Assembly (NCBI GenBank): GCA_017883235.1
Contig: JADGNY010000047.1
Span: 1-45,489, forward strand
Direction of reading: 5' to 3'
Source: Thermoanaerobaculia bacterium
GTDB lineage: Bacteria; Acidobacteriota; Thermoanaerobaculia; Gp7-AA8
DNA: 45,489 nt
Shown: positions 1 through 10,490 of the stretch, one piece after another
How positions within the stretch are numbered: position 1 is the first letter of the stretch
How the letters are laid out: the number at the start of each line of letters is the position of its first letter
The notes under the pieces: model-generated
Told to the model about the DNA's origin: nothing
Databases searched by the model: none
What the model saw: only the letters and a program-made list of their open reading frames with translations
Made by a program: the position numbers and the translations under genes

Positions 1-110
1 TCTCATCCGCCTTCGGCACCCTTCGACTCGCTTCGCTCGCTCAGGGCAGGCTCTTCTCCCCCAGCTGAAAAGCGCTGGGGGAGAAGGACTCTCGATGTAG
101 GGAAGCGCAG
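1..110. repeat. Interspersed inverted repeat, family CTCATCCGCCTTCGGCACC
   Basis: The stretch has a CTCATCCGCCTTCGGCACC end, then a hairpin whose arms are TTCTCCCCCAGC and GCTGGGGGAGAAGG, then GACTCTCGATG. The same modules recur at 3156-3222 and 3308-3385. It fills the gap before the first gene; no promoter is evident to me. Confidence 0.75.
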
Positions 111-247
111 GCTCTGCTCTCTCGGCGCAACAGCACGGTTTTGAAAGAAGTGTTCGCGTTACGCGCAGAAACTGCTGATGAGTAGTACCGCCGCCCGATG
201 GGCCGACCTCTTCCCCGCTCCGACTTCTCGGGATATAAAGCGCGGCC

Positions 248-2482
<2,235 letters not shown>

Positions 2483-2690
2483 GACAGGGTTGCGCGGTCT
2501 CGGGGGATCGAGTACGCGCGCGGACGGTGAGCGTTACCGGGGTTGGTGGGCTGCTGGTGTGCGGACTCGATGGGGTGATCACCGTCACACATCACTGTAT
2601 CGGGGTCTGATTCGCGTACGCGTTGCATCACGTGGTTCGTCTATGTGTCGGTCCTGGGAATCGCCAGGCAGCTCACATTGAAAGGAAACG

Positions 2691-3116
2691 ATGATGAAGA
2701 CTCGTACGATTGGAATCGGAATCGCTCTTGTGATGATCGCCGGAATGGCCTTCGCACAAGCTCCGGCAGGCCCGCCACGCCCCGGGCTTGCAGCGTTGGT
2801 AAACTATCTACAGCTCACCCCCGACCAGAAAGCGGCCTGGCGGCAGATTCACCAGGAGACAGAGGCCGCGATCAAGCCCATCAGGGAAAACGAAATCGAT
2901 CTCGCGAAGCAGCTTCACGCGGCGCTCGCCGCGAGCACACCCGACCAGGCGGCGATCGGCAAGCTTGCTCTCGCGCTGCACTCGGTTCGGGACGAGATTC
3001 GGGCAACCCGGAAGAGCAGCGAGGAGAAACTGGCGGCCGTGCTTACCGCGGAGCAGAAAACGAAATTCGAGGCGTTTCTGGCGGCCGGCAAGACGATACG
3101 CCACCGCGGAAACTGA
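2691..3116 (+). CDS. Spy/CpxP-like periplasmic protein (LTxxQ)
   Basis: This is a 141-residue exported, mostly helical protein. Residues 1-22 are a signal peptide ending AFA. Two LTxxQ-type motifs, LTPDQ (42-46) and LTAEQ (118-122), are the hallmark of the Spy/CpxP family of periplasmic chaperones and envelope-stress sensors. The charged helices between them fit the Spy cradle, and the length is right for the family. GAAAGGAAACG before the ATG is a plausible ribosome-binding site. ATG at 2694 is an equally possible start. No sensor kinase or efflux gene is adjacent, so the stress it answers to is unknown. The preceding gap (2483-2690) shows nothing I can name. Confidence 0.75.
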   Translation: MMKTRTIGIGIALVMIAGMAFAQAPAGPPRPGLAALVNYLQLTPDQKAAWRQIHQETEAAIKPIRENEIDLAKQLHAALAASTPDQAAIGKLALALHSVRDEIRATRKSSEEKLAAVLTAEQKTKFEAFLAAGKTIRHRGN

Positions 3117-3155
3117 GGGGCACAGTCTGCATTTCTCACACGCCGCCGACACCCT

Positions 3156-3385
3156 TACCTCGAGAGCCCTTCTCCCCCGCGGTTTCTTGCGGGGGAGAAG
3201 GTGCCGAAGGCGGATGAGGGGGCGTTTCACGCAAACGTAATCTTGCGCATGACTCGTGCTTTTAGGCTGTCTCGAAGGCCCATGTTGCAAGATCGTTCAT
3301 GTCGCGCACACGCCCCCCTCATCCGCCTTCGGCACCTTCTCCCCCCGCAAAAAAACCGCGGGGGGAGAAGGACTCTCGATGAAGG
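3156..3385. repeat. Two copies of the CTCATCCGCC / TTCTCCCCC hairpin repeat
   Basis: At 3156-3222 lies CTTCTCCCCCGCGG with its complement, followed by GGTGCCGAAGGCGGATGAGG. At 3308-3385 the element is in the opposite order: CTCATCCGCCTTCGGCACC, then a CTCCCCCCGC / GCGGGGGGAG hairpin and GACTCTCGATG. The copies are therefore inverted relative to each other, forming a composite palindrome. The rest of 3117-3575 shows no convincing gene. Confidence 0.8.
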
Positions 3386-3575
3386 GAGTGGCAAGGCTCT
3401 CGAGGGAACAATTCAAGAGCGTGTGAGAAATGCAGGTTAGCGGAAGGTACGCGGCGACGTAAACGGCCAAACGGAGCAGGCGAGACGACCGCTCTCCGGT
3501 CATGGTACCGGGGTTCGAACTCCATTCGCCGACGGGGCTCCGCCGCGACGGCAGCGTTCCGCATACAATCAACTC

Positions 3576-4631
3576 ATGTTCGAGTCCGCGACATCCACGC
3601 CCCGCTTCCGACCTTCGTTTCCCTTCAAACTGCCGCCGCTCCGGGGAGGATTCGTTCGCTTCCTCCTTCGCGTCGGCGTGATCGTCGTGCCGCTGATTCT
3701 GATGCGGGCGTGCCTCATCACGTACGTGCCGCTCGATCAGATCGGGCTGCGGCAGGTATCGTTCGGGATGAACAAGGGCTTGCAGAAAGATCTCGTGCAG
3801 CCTGGCTACCGGCGGGCCATCAGCGGATACGAGACCATCCGCACGTTCCCGCGCAACGTCCAGGCGGTGGAGTTCACCAACGATGAAGCCGAGAAGGGCG
3901 CCGACCATCGGACCGTCGCGGCCATCAACGTCCCGACCGTCGATGGATACCCGGTGGCGGTGGACGTCACGGTCCTCTATCGCATCGCCGACCCGTTCCT
4001 GGTCGTGTCGAAGTTCGGCTTCGGACGCGGCTACGAGGACAACGTGGTGCTCCGTTTTACCGATCCTGCCATCAAGCAGCACCTCGGCGAGCTTCGCGCG
4101 GAAGAGTTCTATCGCGACCAGCGCATCGCAAAGGTGCATGACCTCAAAAAGGAGCTGGCTGACAAGTTTCACCAGAACGGCCTGGAGCTGGCGGACGTGC
4201 TGATCCGGCAGTACGACTACCCCGACACCTTCCAGCAGCTCACCGAGCAGAAGAAGATTCAGGACCAGTCGGTGCTGACCAACCGCGCTCTGACCAAACA
4301 GGCCGAGGTCGATACGCGGCTCAAGCAGACCGCGGCCGAGGGGCAGAACTCGATCAATGTCCGCAGCGCGGAGTTTCAGGCGCAGATCACGGGACTGAAC
4401 GCGCAGAAAGACAATTACGAGCGCTCCAAACACGCCGAAGCCGACCTCCTCGTCAAGAGCGCGGAGGCGCAGGGAACGGAAGAGATCAACCGGGCCATGG
4501 AAGGGGCAGGCTCCGACAAGCTGCTGCGGTTGCGCAAGGGCTTGGCCATCCTCAATGGCATCAAAGGTCCGATCTACATCAGCGAAGACCCGACCGATAT
4601 CGGCAAGCTGACCGGGTCAGGGAAGCACTGA
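3576..4631 (+). CDS. SPFH (prohibitin/stomatin) domain protein, membrane anchored
   Basis: This 351-residue protein has one N-terminal membrane helix (about residues 27-49). A Band 7/SPFH domain follows (about 50-200), then a long Gln/Glu/Lys/Ala-rich coiled coil (about 205-320). SPFH proteins form large ring or cage oligomers on membranes and often guard membrane proteases such as FtsH. The topology resembles HflK or a prohibitin, with the domain outside the cytoplasm. It is the first gene of a tight trio: the next SPFH gene begins 5 nt after its stop. Two SPFH subunits side by side suggest a hetero-oligomer, as with HflK/HflC. No protease gene lies beside it. Confidence 0.85.
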   Translation: MFESATSTPRFRPSFPFKLPPLRGGFVRFLLRVGVIVVPLILMRACLITYVPLDQIGLRQVSFGMNKGLQKDLVQPGYRRAISGYETIRTFPRNVQAVEFTNDEAEKGADHRTVAAINVPTVDGYPVAVDVTVLYRIADPFLVVSKFGFGRGYEDNVVLRFTDPAIKQHLGELRAEEFYRDQRIAKVHDLKKELADKFHQNGLELADVLIRQYDYPDTFQQLTEQKKIQDQSVLTNRALTKQAEVDTRLKQTAAEGQNSINVRSAEFQAQITGLNAQKDNYERSKHAEADLLVKSAEAQGTEEINRAMEGAGSDKLLRLRKGLAILNGIKGPIYISEDPTDIGKLTGSGKH

Positions 4632-4636
4632 GGCGA

Positions 4637-5647
4637 ATGATGAAACGACTGCTTGCATTGCTCGCCACCCTCCCCTTCCTCGCGGCCTGCACGCCGCATA
4701 CGACGCAGGCCACGGAGGTCGGCGTCCGCTTCAACAAGATCACCGGTGCATCAGAGACCTCCGATCCGGGCGCGACGTACTTCTTCGCGCCGATCATCAA
4801 CGACTGGGCCACGTACGATACGTCGACGCAGAACCTGGTGATGTCGGCCAAAGCGACCGAGGGCGACCGCAAGGAGAAAGACGACCTGCGGTTCAAGACG
4901 CGCGACGGTAACGACATCGAGACGGACGTCACCATCCGCTGGCGGATCGATCCGAACAAGGCGGCCTACATCTGGCGCACCGTCGCGCCGAATACGGTGG
5001 CGCTCAAGGAGCGCGTGGTGCGACCGCTGGCACGCGCCTACGTGCGCGACGTCCTCAACCGGCTCGATTCCGAGGAGTACTACAACCCTGACCTGCGATT
5101 CGCGGCGGCGAGCGACGCCACCAAAGTCATGGCCGTCCAACTGAAGCCGTACGGCGTCATCGTGGAGCAGGTCATCCTCGGCGATTTCTCCTTCAAGACC
5201 GACTACCAGAACCTCATCAACAAGCGTAAGGAAGCGGAGAAGCAGGCCGAGAAGCTGGAGTCGCAGATCCTGGCGACCCTGGAATCGAACAAGGCGAACG
5301 TGCAGCAGAAAGTGGCTGAGCTGACCGAGCAGCTCACGCGCGCGCAGGGCGATTTCGAGCAGGCCAAGCGCGCCGCGGACGCGTACGTGGTGCGCAAGCA
5401 GCAGGACGCACAGGCCACTCTGTCGGAGAAGAGCGCCGTGGCGCAGGGGATCAAGAAGGAGCGTGCCGCGCTCAACGGAAGCGCCGGCGATGCGTATGTT
5501 TCGCTCCAGTTGATCGACGCGCTGCAGAAGAAGGAGATCCGCCAGATTCCGAAGCTGCCGAATGGCAACGTCATCATCGACGGCAACAAGCTGCTCGAGC
5601 AGCTGGGCGTGATTCAGTATCAGCAGCAGAAGCCTCCGGAGCAGTGA
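4637..5647 (+). CDS. SPFH domain lipoprotein, partner of the preceding gene
   Basis: This is a 336-residue second SPFH-family subunit. It starts with a lipoprotein signal peptide whose lipobox LAAC places the modified Cys at residue 18. The anchor is therefore a lipid rather than a membrane helix, which is unusual for SPFH proteins. The SPFH core spans roughly 25-195; it is followed by a heptad-rich coiled coil (about 195-285) with many Lys/Glu/Gln residues. The threonine after the cysteine would favour outer-membrane sorting under the enterobacterial rule; whether that applies here is unknown. The gene lies 5 nt downstream of the membrane-anchored SPFH gene and overlaps the next start by one base, so the three are probably co-translated. 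Confidence 0.85.
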   Translation: MMKRLLALLATLPFLAACTPHTTQATEVGVRFNKITGASETSDPGATYFFAPIINDWATYDTSTQNLVMSAKATEGDRKEKDDLRFKTRDGNDIETDVTIRWRIDPNKAAYIWRTVAPNTVALKERVVRPLARAYVRDVLNRLDSEEYYNPDLRFAAASDATKVMAVQLKPYGVIVEQVILGDFSFKTDYQNLINKRKEAEKQAEKLESQILATLESNKANVQQKVAELTEQLTRAQGDFEQAKRAADAYVVRKQQDAQATLSEKSAVAQGIKKERAALNGSAGDAYVSLQLIDALQKKEIRQIPKLPNGNVIIDGNKLLEQLGVIQYQQQKPPEQ

Positions 5648-6237
5648 TGCTGAATATCGCCGGTTCCGAGTACGACTACGCCCAGGTCGTCTATGTCGTG
5701 CTGCAGGAGTGCGAGCATCGCCGCCGCAGCTTCGAGGAGGAGTCGTTCGAGGCCGAGGTCCGCGCCTGCGCGGCGGAGAAGCTGGCGGAGATCAAAGCGG
5801 TCTACGACGAGTCCGGCGGGTCTGCTGTTTACTGGGAGGCGCTCGAAAAAGAGGTGGACGAGGTGGTGTTGCCGCAGTACATCGAGGCGGCGGGCGCGAT
5901 CACGGAGCAGGAGCGGAACAGTTTCGGCATCTGGCGCGGCGGCGACCTCGGCGCGCGCTTCGCCTTTGCCCTGGCCGGCCTCGTCATCGGCGGCATCATC
6001 ATCAAGCTGCCGTTCATCCCCATCTACGAAGACATGTTCGCCTTCGCTCTGACCGCGGCCGGATTCCTCTATCCCGACCTCATACGCTTCATGCACGAGC
6101 GCCGCTACACGAAGGTCCTGAACCGTATCGTCGCCGACAGCGCCCGCTACCAGGAGAACGGCCGCCTGCACTACATGACCACGCAGGACATCAAGAAGGC
6201 GTTCGAGCCGGGGGAAACGCGGCGGTTGCCACGGTGA
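5647..6237 (+). CDS. Membrane protein of unknown function in the SPFH operon
   Basis: I do not recognise this 196-residue protein. It has an acidic, helical N-terminal half (about 1-95) rich in Glu and Arg. Two adjacent hydrophobic segments follow (about 100-123 and 128-145), joined by a short loop containing Pro residues, and then a basic tail. This predicts a hairpin membrane protein with both ends in the cytoplasm. The ATG at 5647 shares its first base with the upstream TGA (TGATG), the classic coupling arrangement; a GTG at 5644 is a weaker option. The location suggests it docks to, or is stabilised by, the SPFH assembly. That role is an inference from context only. Confidence 0.7.
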   Translation: MLNIAGSEYDYAQVVYVVLQECEHRRRSFEEESFEAEVRACAAEKLAEIKAVYDESGGSAVYWEALEKEVDEVVLPQYIEAAGAITEQERNSFGIWRGGDLGARFAFALAGLVIGGIIIKLPFIPIYEDMFAFALTAAGFLYPDLIRFMHERRYTKVLNRIVADSARYQENGRLHYMTTQDIKKAFEPGETRRLPR

Positions 6238-6255
6238 GGGGCTGAAGTGGATTGT

Positions 6256-6361
6256 TGTGGCACAGACACTCTTGTCTGTGCCGGCCTCTCCAGGATTCAA
6301 ATCGCAAGCCCTCAGCAGCCGCGGCTCCGGCTGGGGCACAGACAAGAGTGTCTGTGCCACA
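6256..6361. repeat. TGTGGCACAGACA inverted-repeat element, copy 1
   Basis: Arms TGTGGCACAGACACTC... and its complement ending GTGTCTGTGCCACA flank a spacer of about 50 bp. Each arm is itself a near-palindrome (CAGACA...TGTCTG). The same arms occur at 27086-27187 and 33262-33380 with unrelated spacers. Confidence 0.9.
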
Positions 6362-6449
6362 TTTGCCTCCTCTGTTACATAACCCACAACGCCCGCCGCG
6401 AACGGATCGGCTCTGCGCTATCCTCCGTCGCACAAACGAAGGAGACTTG

Positions 6450-7505
6450 ATGCGGAAACTTGTCTTTGCCCTTGCCATCCTCGCCGCCGTCTCGGCGCGT
6501 GCGGAACAGAAAAACGTGCAGTTACTGACCAACCTCTCCGACTGGCAGCTCGGCGGAGTGATGGACAATTTCACGGCCTCGCTCGGCGTCCATTGCGACT
6601 TCTGCCATGTTCGCAACGAACAGACCAAGGCTTGGGACTTCCCCAACGACGCCAAGCAGGAGAAGAAGACCGCGCGGGAGATGATCCACCTGGTCCTCGA
6701 CGTCAACGAGAACAACTTTCACGGACACACCGTCGTCGGCTGCTACACCTGCCACCTCGGCAAGGAGAGTCCGTCGCTGGCGGTCGCCCTGCCGGTGCCG
6801 CCGATTCCTCCGTCGAAACCGGAAGGCGCTGAGGAGGCGGAGCATAAGACCTATCCCGCGGCGAAGGACGTTGTCGCGAAATACGTCACCGCGATCGGTG
6901 GCGAGGAGGCAGCGAAGAAACTGGCCACCTCCCCGATGACTGCCAAGGCCACGCGCATCGGCGGCAACGGCCAGTCGATGCCGTTGGAGGTCTACCGCTC
7001 CGGCGGCAGTGTGATGACGCGCGTTACGCCGGCGGAAGGTCCGGCCATGGCGCAGATGTTCGGGCCGGAAGGCGGCTGGATGACCAGCCGTCAGGGTGTC
7101 CACACGCTGAGCGCCGCGGACGCCGCGCTGGGCATGACGGCGACACGTGCTTACGAACCGTTCTCCGGATCGCTTTCGGACAAGGCTCGCGTCGTAGACA
7201 AACAGACAATCGACGGACATGAAACGTGGGTGGTCGGCGCCGCGATCAACGAGCATACCCGGCAGCGCCTCTATTTCGACGCCACGACGGGCCTGGTGCT
7301 GCGGCGCGTCATCACGATGGACAGTCCCGTCGGCCGCATTCCGACGCAAACGGACTTCGAGGATTATCGCGACGTGGCCGGAGTGAAGGTTCCGTTCACG
7401 GTCCGGGTGGCTACCGTCAACGGCGGCCAGAGCGGAACCCGCAAGTACACGTCGATCGAATTGGGCGGCACCATCGATCCAACGATGTTCGAAGCACCGA
7501 AGTAG
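6450..7505 (+). CDS. Diheme c-type cytochrome, photosynthetic reaction-centre cytochrome-like family
   Basis: This is a 351-residue exported protein. The start is ATG 6450, preceded by a good GAAGGAGA ribosome-binding site; the open frame extends upstream only through a repeat. Residues 1-19 are a signal peptide. Two heme-binding CxxCH motifs are visible: CDFCH (Cys49, Cys52, His53) and CYTCH (Cys98, Cys101, His102). The context GVHCDFCHV and the REMIH segment resemble half of the tetraheme reaction-centre cytochrome domain. Such proteins are common in Acidobacteriota that are not phototrophs. Residues about 135-350 form a beta-rich domain resembling periplasmic lipoprotein-carrier folds. Periplasmic electron transfer is likely; the partner is unknown. 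Confidence 0.8.
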   Translation: MRKLVFALAILAAVSARAEQKNVQLLTNLSDWQLGGVMDNFTASLGVHCDFCHVRNEQTKAWDFPNDAKQEKKTAREMIHLVLDVNENNFHGHTVVGCYTCHLGKESPSLAVALPVPPIPPSKPEGAEEAEHKTYPAAKDVVAKYVTAIGGEEAAKKLATSPMTAKATRIGGNGQSMPLEVYRSGGSVMTRVTPAEGPAMAQMFGPEGGWMTSRQGVHTLSAADAALGMTATRAYEPFSGSLSDKARVVDKQTIDGHETWVVGAAINEHTRQRLYFDATTGLVLRRVITMDSPVGRIPTQTDFEDYRDVAGVKVPFTVRVATVNGGQSGTRKYTSIELGGTIDPTMFEAPK

Positions 7506-7525
7506 GCATTCAAGGGTGGTCCGTG

Positions 7526-7565
7526 GGGGTGGGAGAACGATCAGAAGCCTCGGTTCTCCCACCCC
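7526..7565 (+). terminator. Strong hairpin after the cytochrome gene
   Basis: A 13-bp perfect stem, GGGGTGGGAGAAC with GTTCTCCCACCCC, encloses a 14-nt loop 20 nt after the cytochrome stop. It lacks a U-tract, so it may be an RNA-stabilising or attenuating hairpin rather than a classical intrinsic terminator. Confidence 0.5.
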
Positions 7566-7607
7566 TTACGCCCCCACACCCCACTCCCCACCCGCCAATC
7601 CCGTAGA

Positions 7608-8639
7608 ATGAGCGCAATGAGGGGTGTGCATATCAACCGGGTGAAGCGCCAGGTGTTACGGCAGGCGGTGGCGGAGAACCTCGACACCATTCGAGGATTG
7701 CCACCTCGCGCGCTGCGGCCCCGAAGACGCTTCGGACGCCTCTTCCTGCGCCGGGCACCGCTGGTCATCATCCCGCTGATCCTGGCTGGTTTCGCCTTCA
7801 TCAGCAGCACGGGAGTGACGCGGCCGGCGAAGGCGGTAACCGCACCGGCGCCGCCAAAGGCACCACACATCCGCCTGACCCAGGCGTCGATGACGCCGAT
7901 GTTGATGCCGGACACCCTGGAGCCGGTCAGCGCATCGGCGTTCCCCCTCTCCGTCCACCGAGTGGTCCTCGATGCCGGCCATGGCGGCACCGATCCGGGA
8001 GCGTCATCGATCTCGAACGTCAGCGAGAAAGAGATCACGCTCGACATCGAGAAGCGGCTCGCCGCGCTCTTGCGCAAGAACGGCTTCGAGGTCGTCGCCA
8101 CCCGGAACGATGACCGGCTCATCCCGTTGCGCGAGCGTGCCCGGCTTGCCAACGGCTCTTCATCCGACATCTTCGTATCGATTCACGTGAACTCGATCCC
8201 GCATCCAAGCAATCACGGGGTAGAGACGTACTACCTGGGACCGACCAACGATCCGACGCTCACGCAATTGGCCGCGGCGGAGAACCGGACGTCCGGCTAC
8301 GCCCTGGCCGACCTTCGCAAGTTGCTCGACCGTGTCTATGCCGACGTCCGCCGCGACGAGTCCCAGCGCCTCGCCAACGCGGTCCAGCTCCAGATGTTCA
8401 GCGGACTGCGCGGCGTCGATCCGGGTCTCGAAAACTGGGGCGTCAAACGCGCGCCGTTCATCGTGCTGGTGGCCACGGAGATGCCGGCCATTCTCGCCGA
8501 GGTCGGCTGTCTGTCGAACGAACGCGAGGCGGAGATGCTGCGTAGCGGCGCATACCGCGAACAGATTGCCCAGGCGCTTTTCCACGGCATCCACGCATAC
8601 GCAAGCGCCAACGACGCGCCGCAGAAGAAAGGAACCTAA
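7608..8639 (+). CDS. N-acetylmuramoyl-L-alanine amidase (Amidase_3)
   Basis: This 343-residue protein has a basic cytoplasmic N-terminus and one membrane helix (about 50-68), giving a periplasmic catalytic domain from about residue 115. The Zn-amidase signature is complete: DAGHGG (His125), SEKEI (Glu140), SIHVNS (His193) and LAEVGCLSN (catalytic Glu298). The enzyme cleaves the amide bond between N-acetylmuramic acid and the stem peptide and typically works in daughter-cell separation or envelope remodelling. Residues about 68-112 are a Pro/Ala/Thr-rich linker. ATG 7608 or ATG 7617 could be the start. Its stop codon overlaps the ATG of the MamK-like actin gene (TAATG), so the two are translationally coupled. 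Confidence 0.9.
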   Translation: MSAMRGVHINRVKRQVLRQAVAENLDTIRGLPPRALRPRRRFGRLFLRRAPLVIIPLILAGFAFISSTGVTRPAKAVTAPAPPKAPHIRLTQASMTPMLMPDTLEPVSASAFPLSVHRVVLDAGHGGTDPGASSISNVSEKEITLDIEKRLAALLRKNGFEVVATRNDDRLIPLRERARLANGSSSDIFVSIHVNSIPHPSNHGVETYYLGPTNDPTLTQLAAAENRTSGYALADLRKLLDRVYADVRRDESQRLANAVQLQMFSGLRGVDPGLENWGVKRAPFIVLVATEMPAILAEVGCLSNEREAEMLRSGAYREQIAQALFHGIHAYASANDAPQKKGT

Positions 8640-9673
8640 TGTCTACTGAACCCGAGATCCTCCACGTCGGGATCGACCTCGGCACTTCTCGCAGCGCCAT
8701 CTCCGCGTCGAATGGCGAGCGTTTCGTCGTCGAGAGCTTCGTCGGCTGGCCGGCCGACATGGTGGCCAGGAAAGTCCTCAAGCGCGATGTCCTCATCGGC
8801 CACGAAGCGGTCGCCAACCGCACCATGCTCGACCTGCATCGTCCCCTCGAGCGCGGCCTATTGAAGGAAGGTTCGGACAAGGATGTCGAAGCGGTTCGCG
8901 AGCTGCTCAAACATCTGCTTCGCCTCGTCGGCGTCAGCTCCAACGGAAAGATCGAGAGCTCCAATGTGCGGGCCGTGGTCGGCGTACCCGCCGCGGCGCT
9001 GCGCACGAACAAGCAGTATCTCCGCAACTCGATGAAGGGGATCGTCGACAGCCTGATGATCGTGAGCGAACCGTTCGCGGTCGCCTACGGCCTGAACGCG
9101 CTCCTGCACACGATGATCATCGACATCGGCGCCGGCACGACCGACTTCTGTGTGATGAAGGGCCGCTATCCCGGCGAAGAGGATCAGCGGACGCTGACCA
9201 TCGCCGGCGACTCGCTCGATACGCAGCTTCTGAAGCTGATCGAGGAGCGCTATCCGCAGGCGAACGTGACGATCTTCATGGTGCGGGAGTGGAAAGAGAA
9301 GCACAGCTTCGTCGGCGATCCGCCGAAACGCGTGCTGGTCACGGCGCCGGTCAAGGGCGTGCCGACGGAGCTCGACATCACGAACGAGATGAAAACGGCC
9401 TGCGAGACGCTGCTCCCGCCGACGGTCGAGACGATGCTCGACCTTCTTTCGCGCGTGGAGCCGGAGTTCCAGGAGCGCGTCCGAGGCAACATCATCCTCT
9501 CCGGCGGCGGCGGCCTCATTCGCAATCTGGCCCGCTCGCTGGAAGACGCGCTCAAGCAGGTCGGCGGCGGCAAGGTCACACACATGCAGGACCCCGTCTT
9601 CGTCGGCTCCGACGGCGGCCTGGCACTGGCACTGGATGCGCCGGACGAGGATTGGGAGAAGCTGACGGCGTAG
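8639..9673 (+). CDS. MamK-like bacterial actin
   Basis: This is a 344-residue actin-fold ATPase without signal peptide or membrane segment. Phosphate-1 loop: GIDLGTSRS (11-19). Phosphate-2: DIGAGTTDF (162-170). The adenosine-binding Gly run is at 289-292. The wording between motifs resembles MamK, the magnetosome-chain actin, more than MreB as far as I recall: DLHRPLERGLL, VVGVPAAALRTNK, IVSEPFAVAYGL, EDQRTLTIAG and KEKHSFVG all have close MamK counterparts. No mam gene lies nearby, so this is probably a MamK-like filament with another job. Coupling to the amidase (TAATG overlap) suggests a link to cell-wall work. A divergent MreB is the alternative. Confidence 0.75.
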   Translation: MSTEPEILHVGIDLGTSRSAISASNGERFVVESFVGWPADMVARKVLKRDVLIGHEAVANRTMLDLHRPLERGLLKEGSDKDVEAVRELLKHLLRLVGVSSNGKIESSNVRAVVGVPAAALRTNKQYLRNSMKGIVDSLMIVSEPFAVAYGLNALLHTMIIDIGAGTTDFCVMKGRYPGEEDQRTLTIAGDSLDTQLLKLIEERYPQANVTIFMVREWKEKHSFVGDPPKRVLVTAPVKGVPTELDITNEMKTACETLLPPTVETMLDLLSRVEPEFQERVRGNIILSGGGGLIRNLARSLEDALKQVGGGKVTHMQDPVFVGSDGGLALALDAPDEDWEKLTA

Positions 9674-9706
9674 GGTTGCTGCAAGCGCTTCGCTTCTCAA
9701 CTTACC

Positions 9707-9901
9707 CTGTCATCCTGAGGCGGCGGCAGCCCCGGAGGGGCAGAGCGCGCCGAAGGACCCCCCAGTTGCTAACCCGGACGGGGCGGCGGAATGTCGACTA
9801 TTCCTCCACCCAACCGGGATACAACTTGGGGGTCCTTCGACCGTCCTGCGCCGCGCAATCGCTCCGCGATTACGCGGCTCCGGCGGCTCAGGATGACAGA
9901 G
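9707..9901. repeat. CTGTCATCCTGAGG long inverted repeat, copy 1
   Basis: The left end reads CTGTCATCCTGAGGCGG and the right end is the complement, CGGCTCAGGATGACAG. Inner blocks also pair (GAAGGACCCCC with GGGGGTCCTTC). The ends match those of the 43821-44128 element. Confidence 0.85.
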
Positions 9902-9922
9902 CGTTGAATCATGGAAACCACG

Positions 9923-10483
9923 TTAGGCCCGTTGGCCATCCTCTGCCATCTCCAGCAGTGCCTTGACCGTGTTCCAGTTCCGCGCCGTCACATTCGCTCC
10001 GAGTTTCTTCTCGGTCAGCGCGTTGGAGAGTTTCGAGCCGGCGATGCCGTCCGGGAGATAGAGGTACAGCTCACGATCGCCGAAGTGAAGCTCCTCCGAG
10101 TCGATCTTCAGTTTCGATAGAAGCGCCGCTGCGTCTTTCCCGATCTCGCCGCCGAGGAATGCCACCAGGAAGGCTCTTGGATCCCGTTGCGGGCCGGCCG
10201 CAAACGGGTTCGCGGCGATCACCTCGCGCATCTCGCTCGCCGTTCGCAGGATCACCTTCGCTTCGAAGCCGGTCGCCTTGCGGATGCCATCCTCGATTCG
10301 TCTGGCGAGCACGCCGCGATCGAGGCTGCTGCGAAAGACGACGTTCCCGCTCTGGAGGTACGTCTTCGCGCCCTTCACGCCGATTGACTCACACAGCGCT
10401 CGCAACGCATCCATCTTCAGCAGTTTGTTGCCGCCGACGTTGACGCCGCGGATCAGGCAGATGAAATGCTGGTTGGATGACAT
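9923..10483 (-). CDS. DUF1697 family protein
   Basis: This is a 186-residue cytoplasmic protein of the DUF1697 family, recognised by the opening FICLIRGVNVGG and the segment TYLQSGNVVF. FLVAFLGG and a C-terminal NWNTVKALLEMA block also fit the family. Function is not established for the family; the fold is ferredoxin-like. Length is standard. The start lies 7 nt after the stop of the FtsX-like permease gene, so it could be the last gene of the exporter operon, but no functional link is evident. A small GGGCATTATGCCC palindrome spans the junction. Confidence 0.9.
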   Translation of the reverse strand: MSSNQHFICLIRGVNVGGNKLLKMDALRALCESIGVKGAKTYLQSGNVVFRSSLDRGVLARRIEDGIRKATGFEAKVILRTASEMREVIAANPFAAGPQRDPRAFLVAFLGGEIGKDAAALLSKLKIDSEELHFGDRELYLYLPDGIAGSKLSNALTEKKLGANVTARNWNTVKALLEMAEDGQRA

Positions 10484-10490
10484 CCGGGCA

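Noticed and set aside
3496-3530. GGGGTTCGAACTCC resembling the T-arm of a tRNA
   Set aside because: The flanking bases do not form the T stem, and no acceptor, D or anticodon arm can be built around it.
8639-9673. Part of a magnetosome gene cluster
   Set aside because: The MamK-like gene has no mam/mms neighbours; adjacent genes are an amidase, a cytochrome and an exporter.
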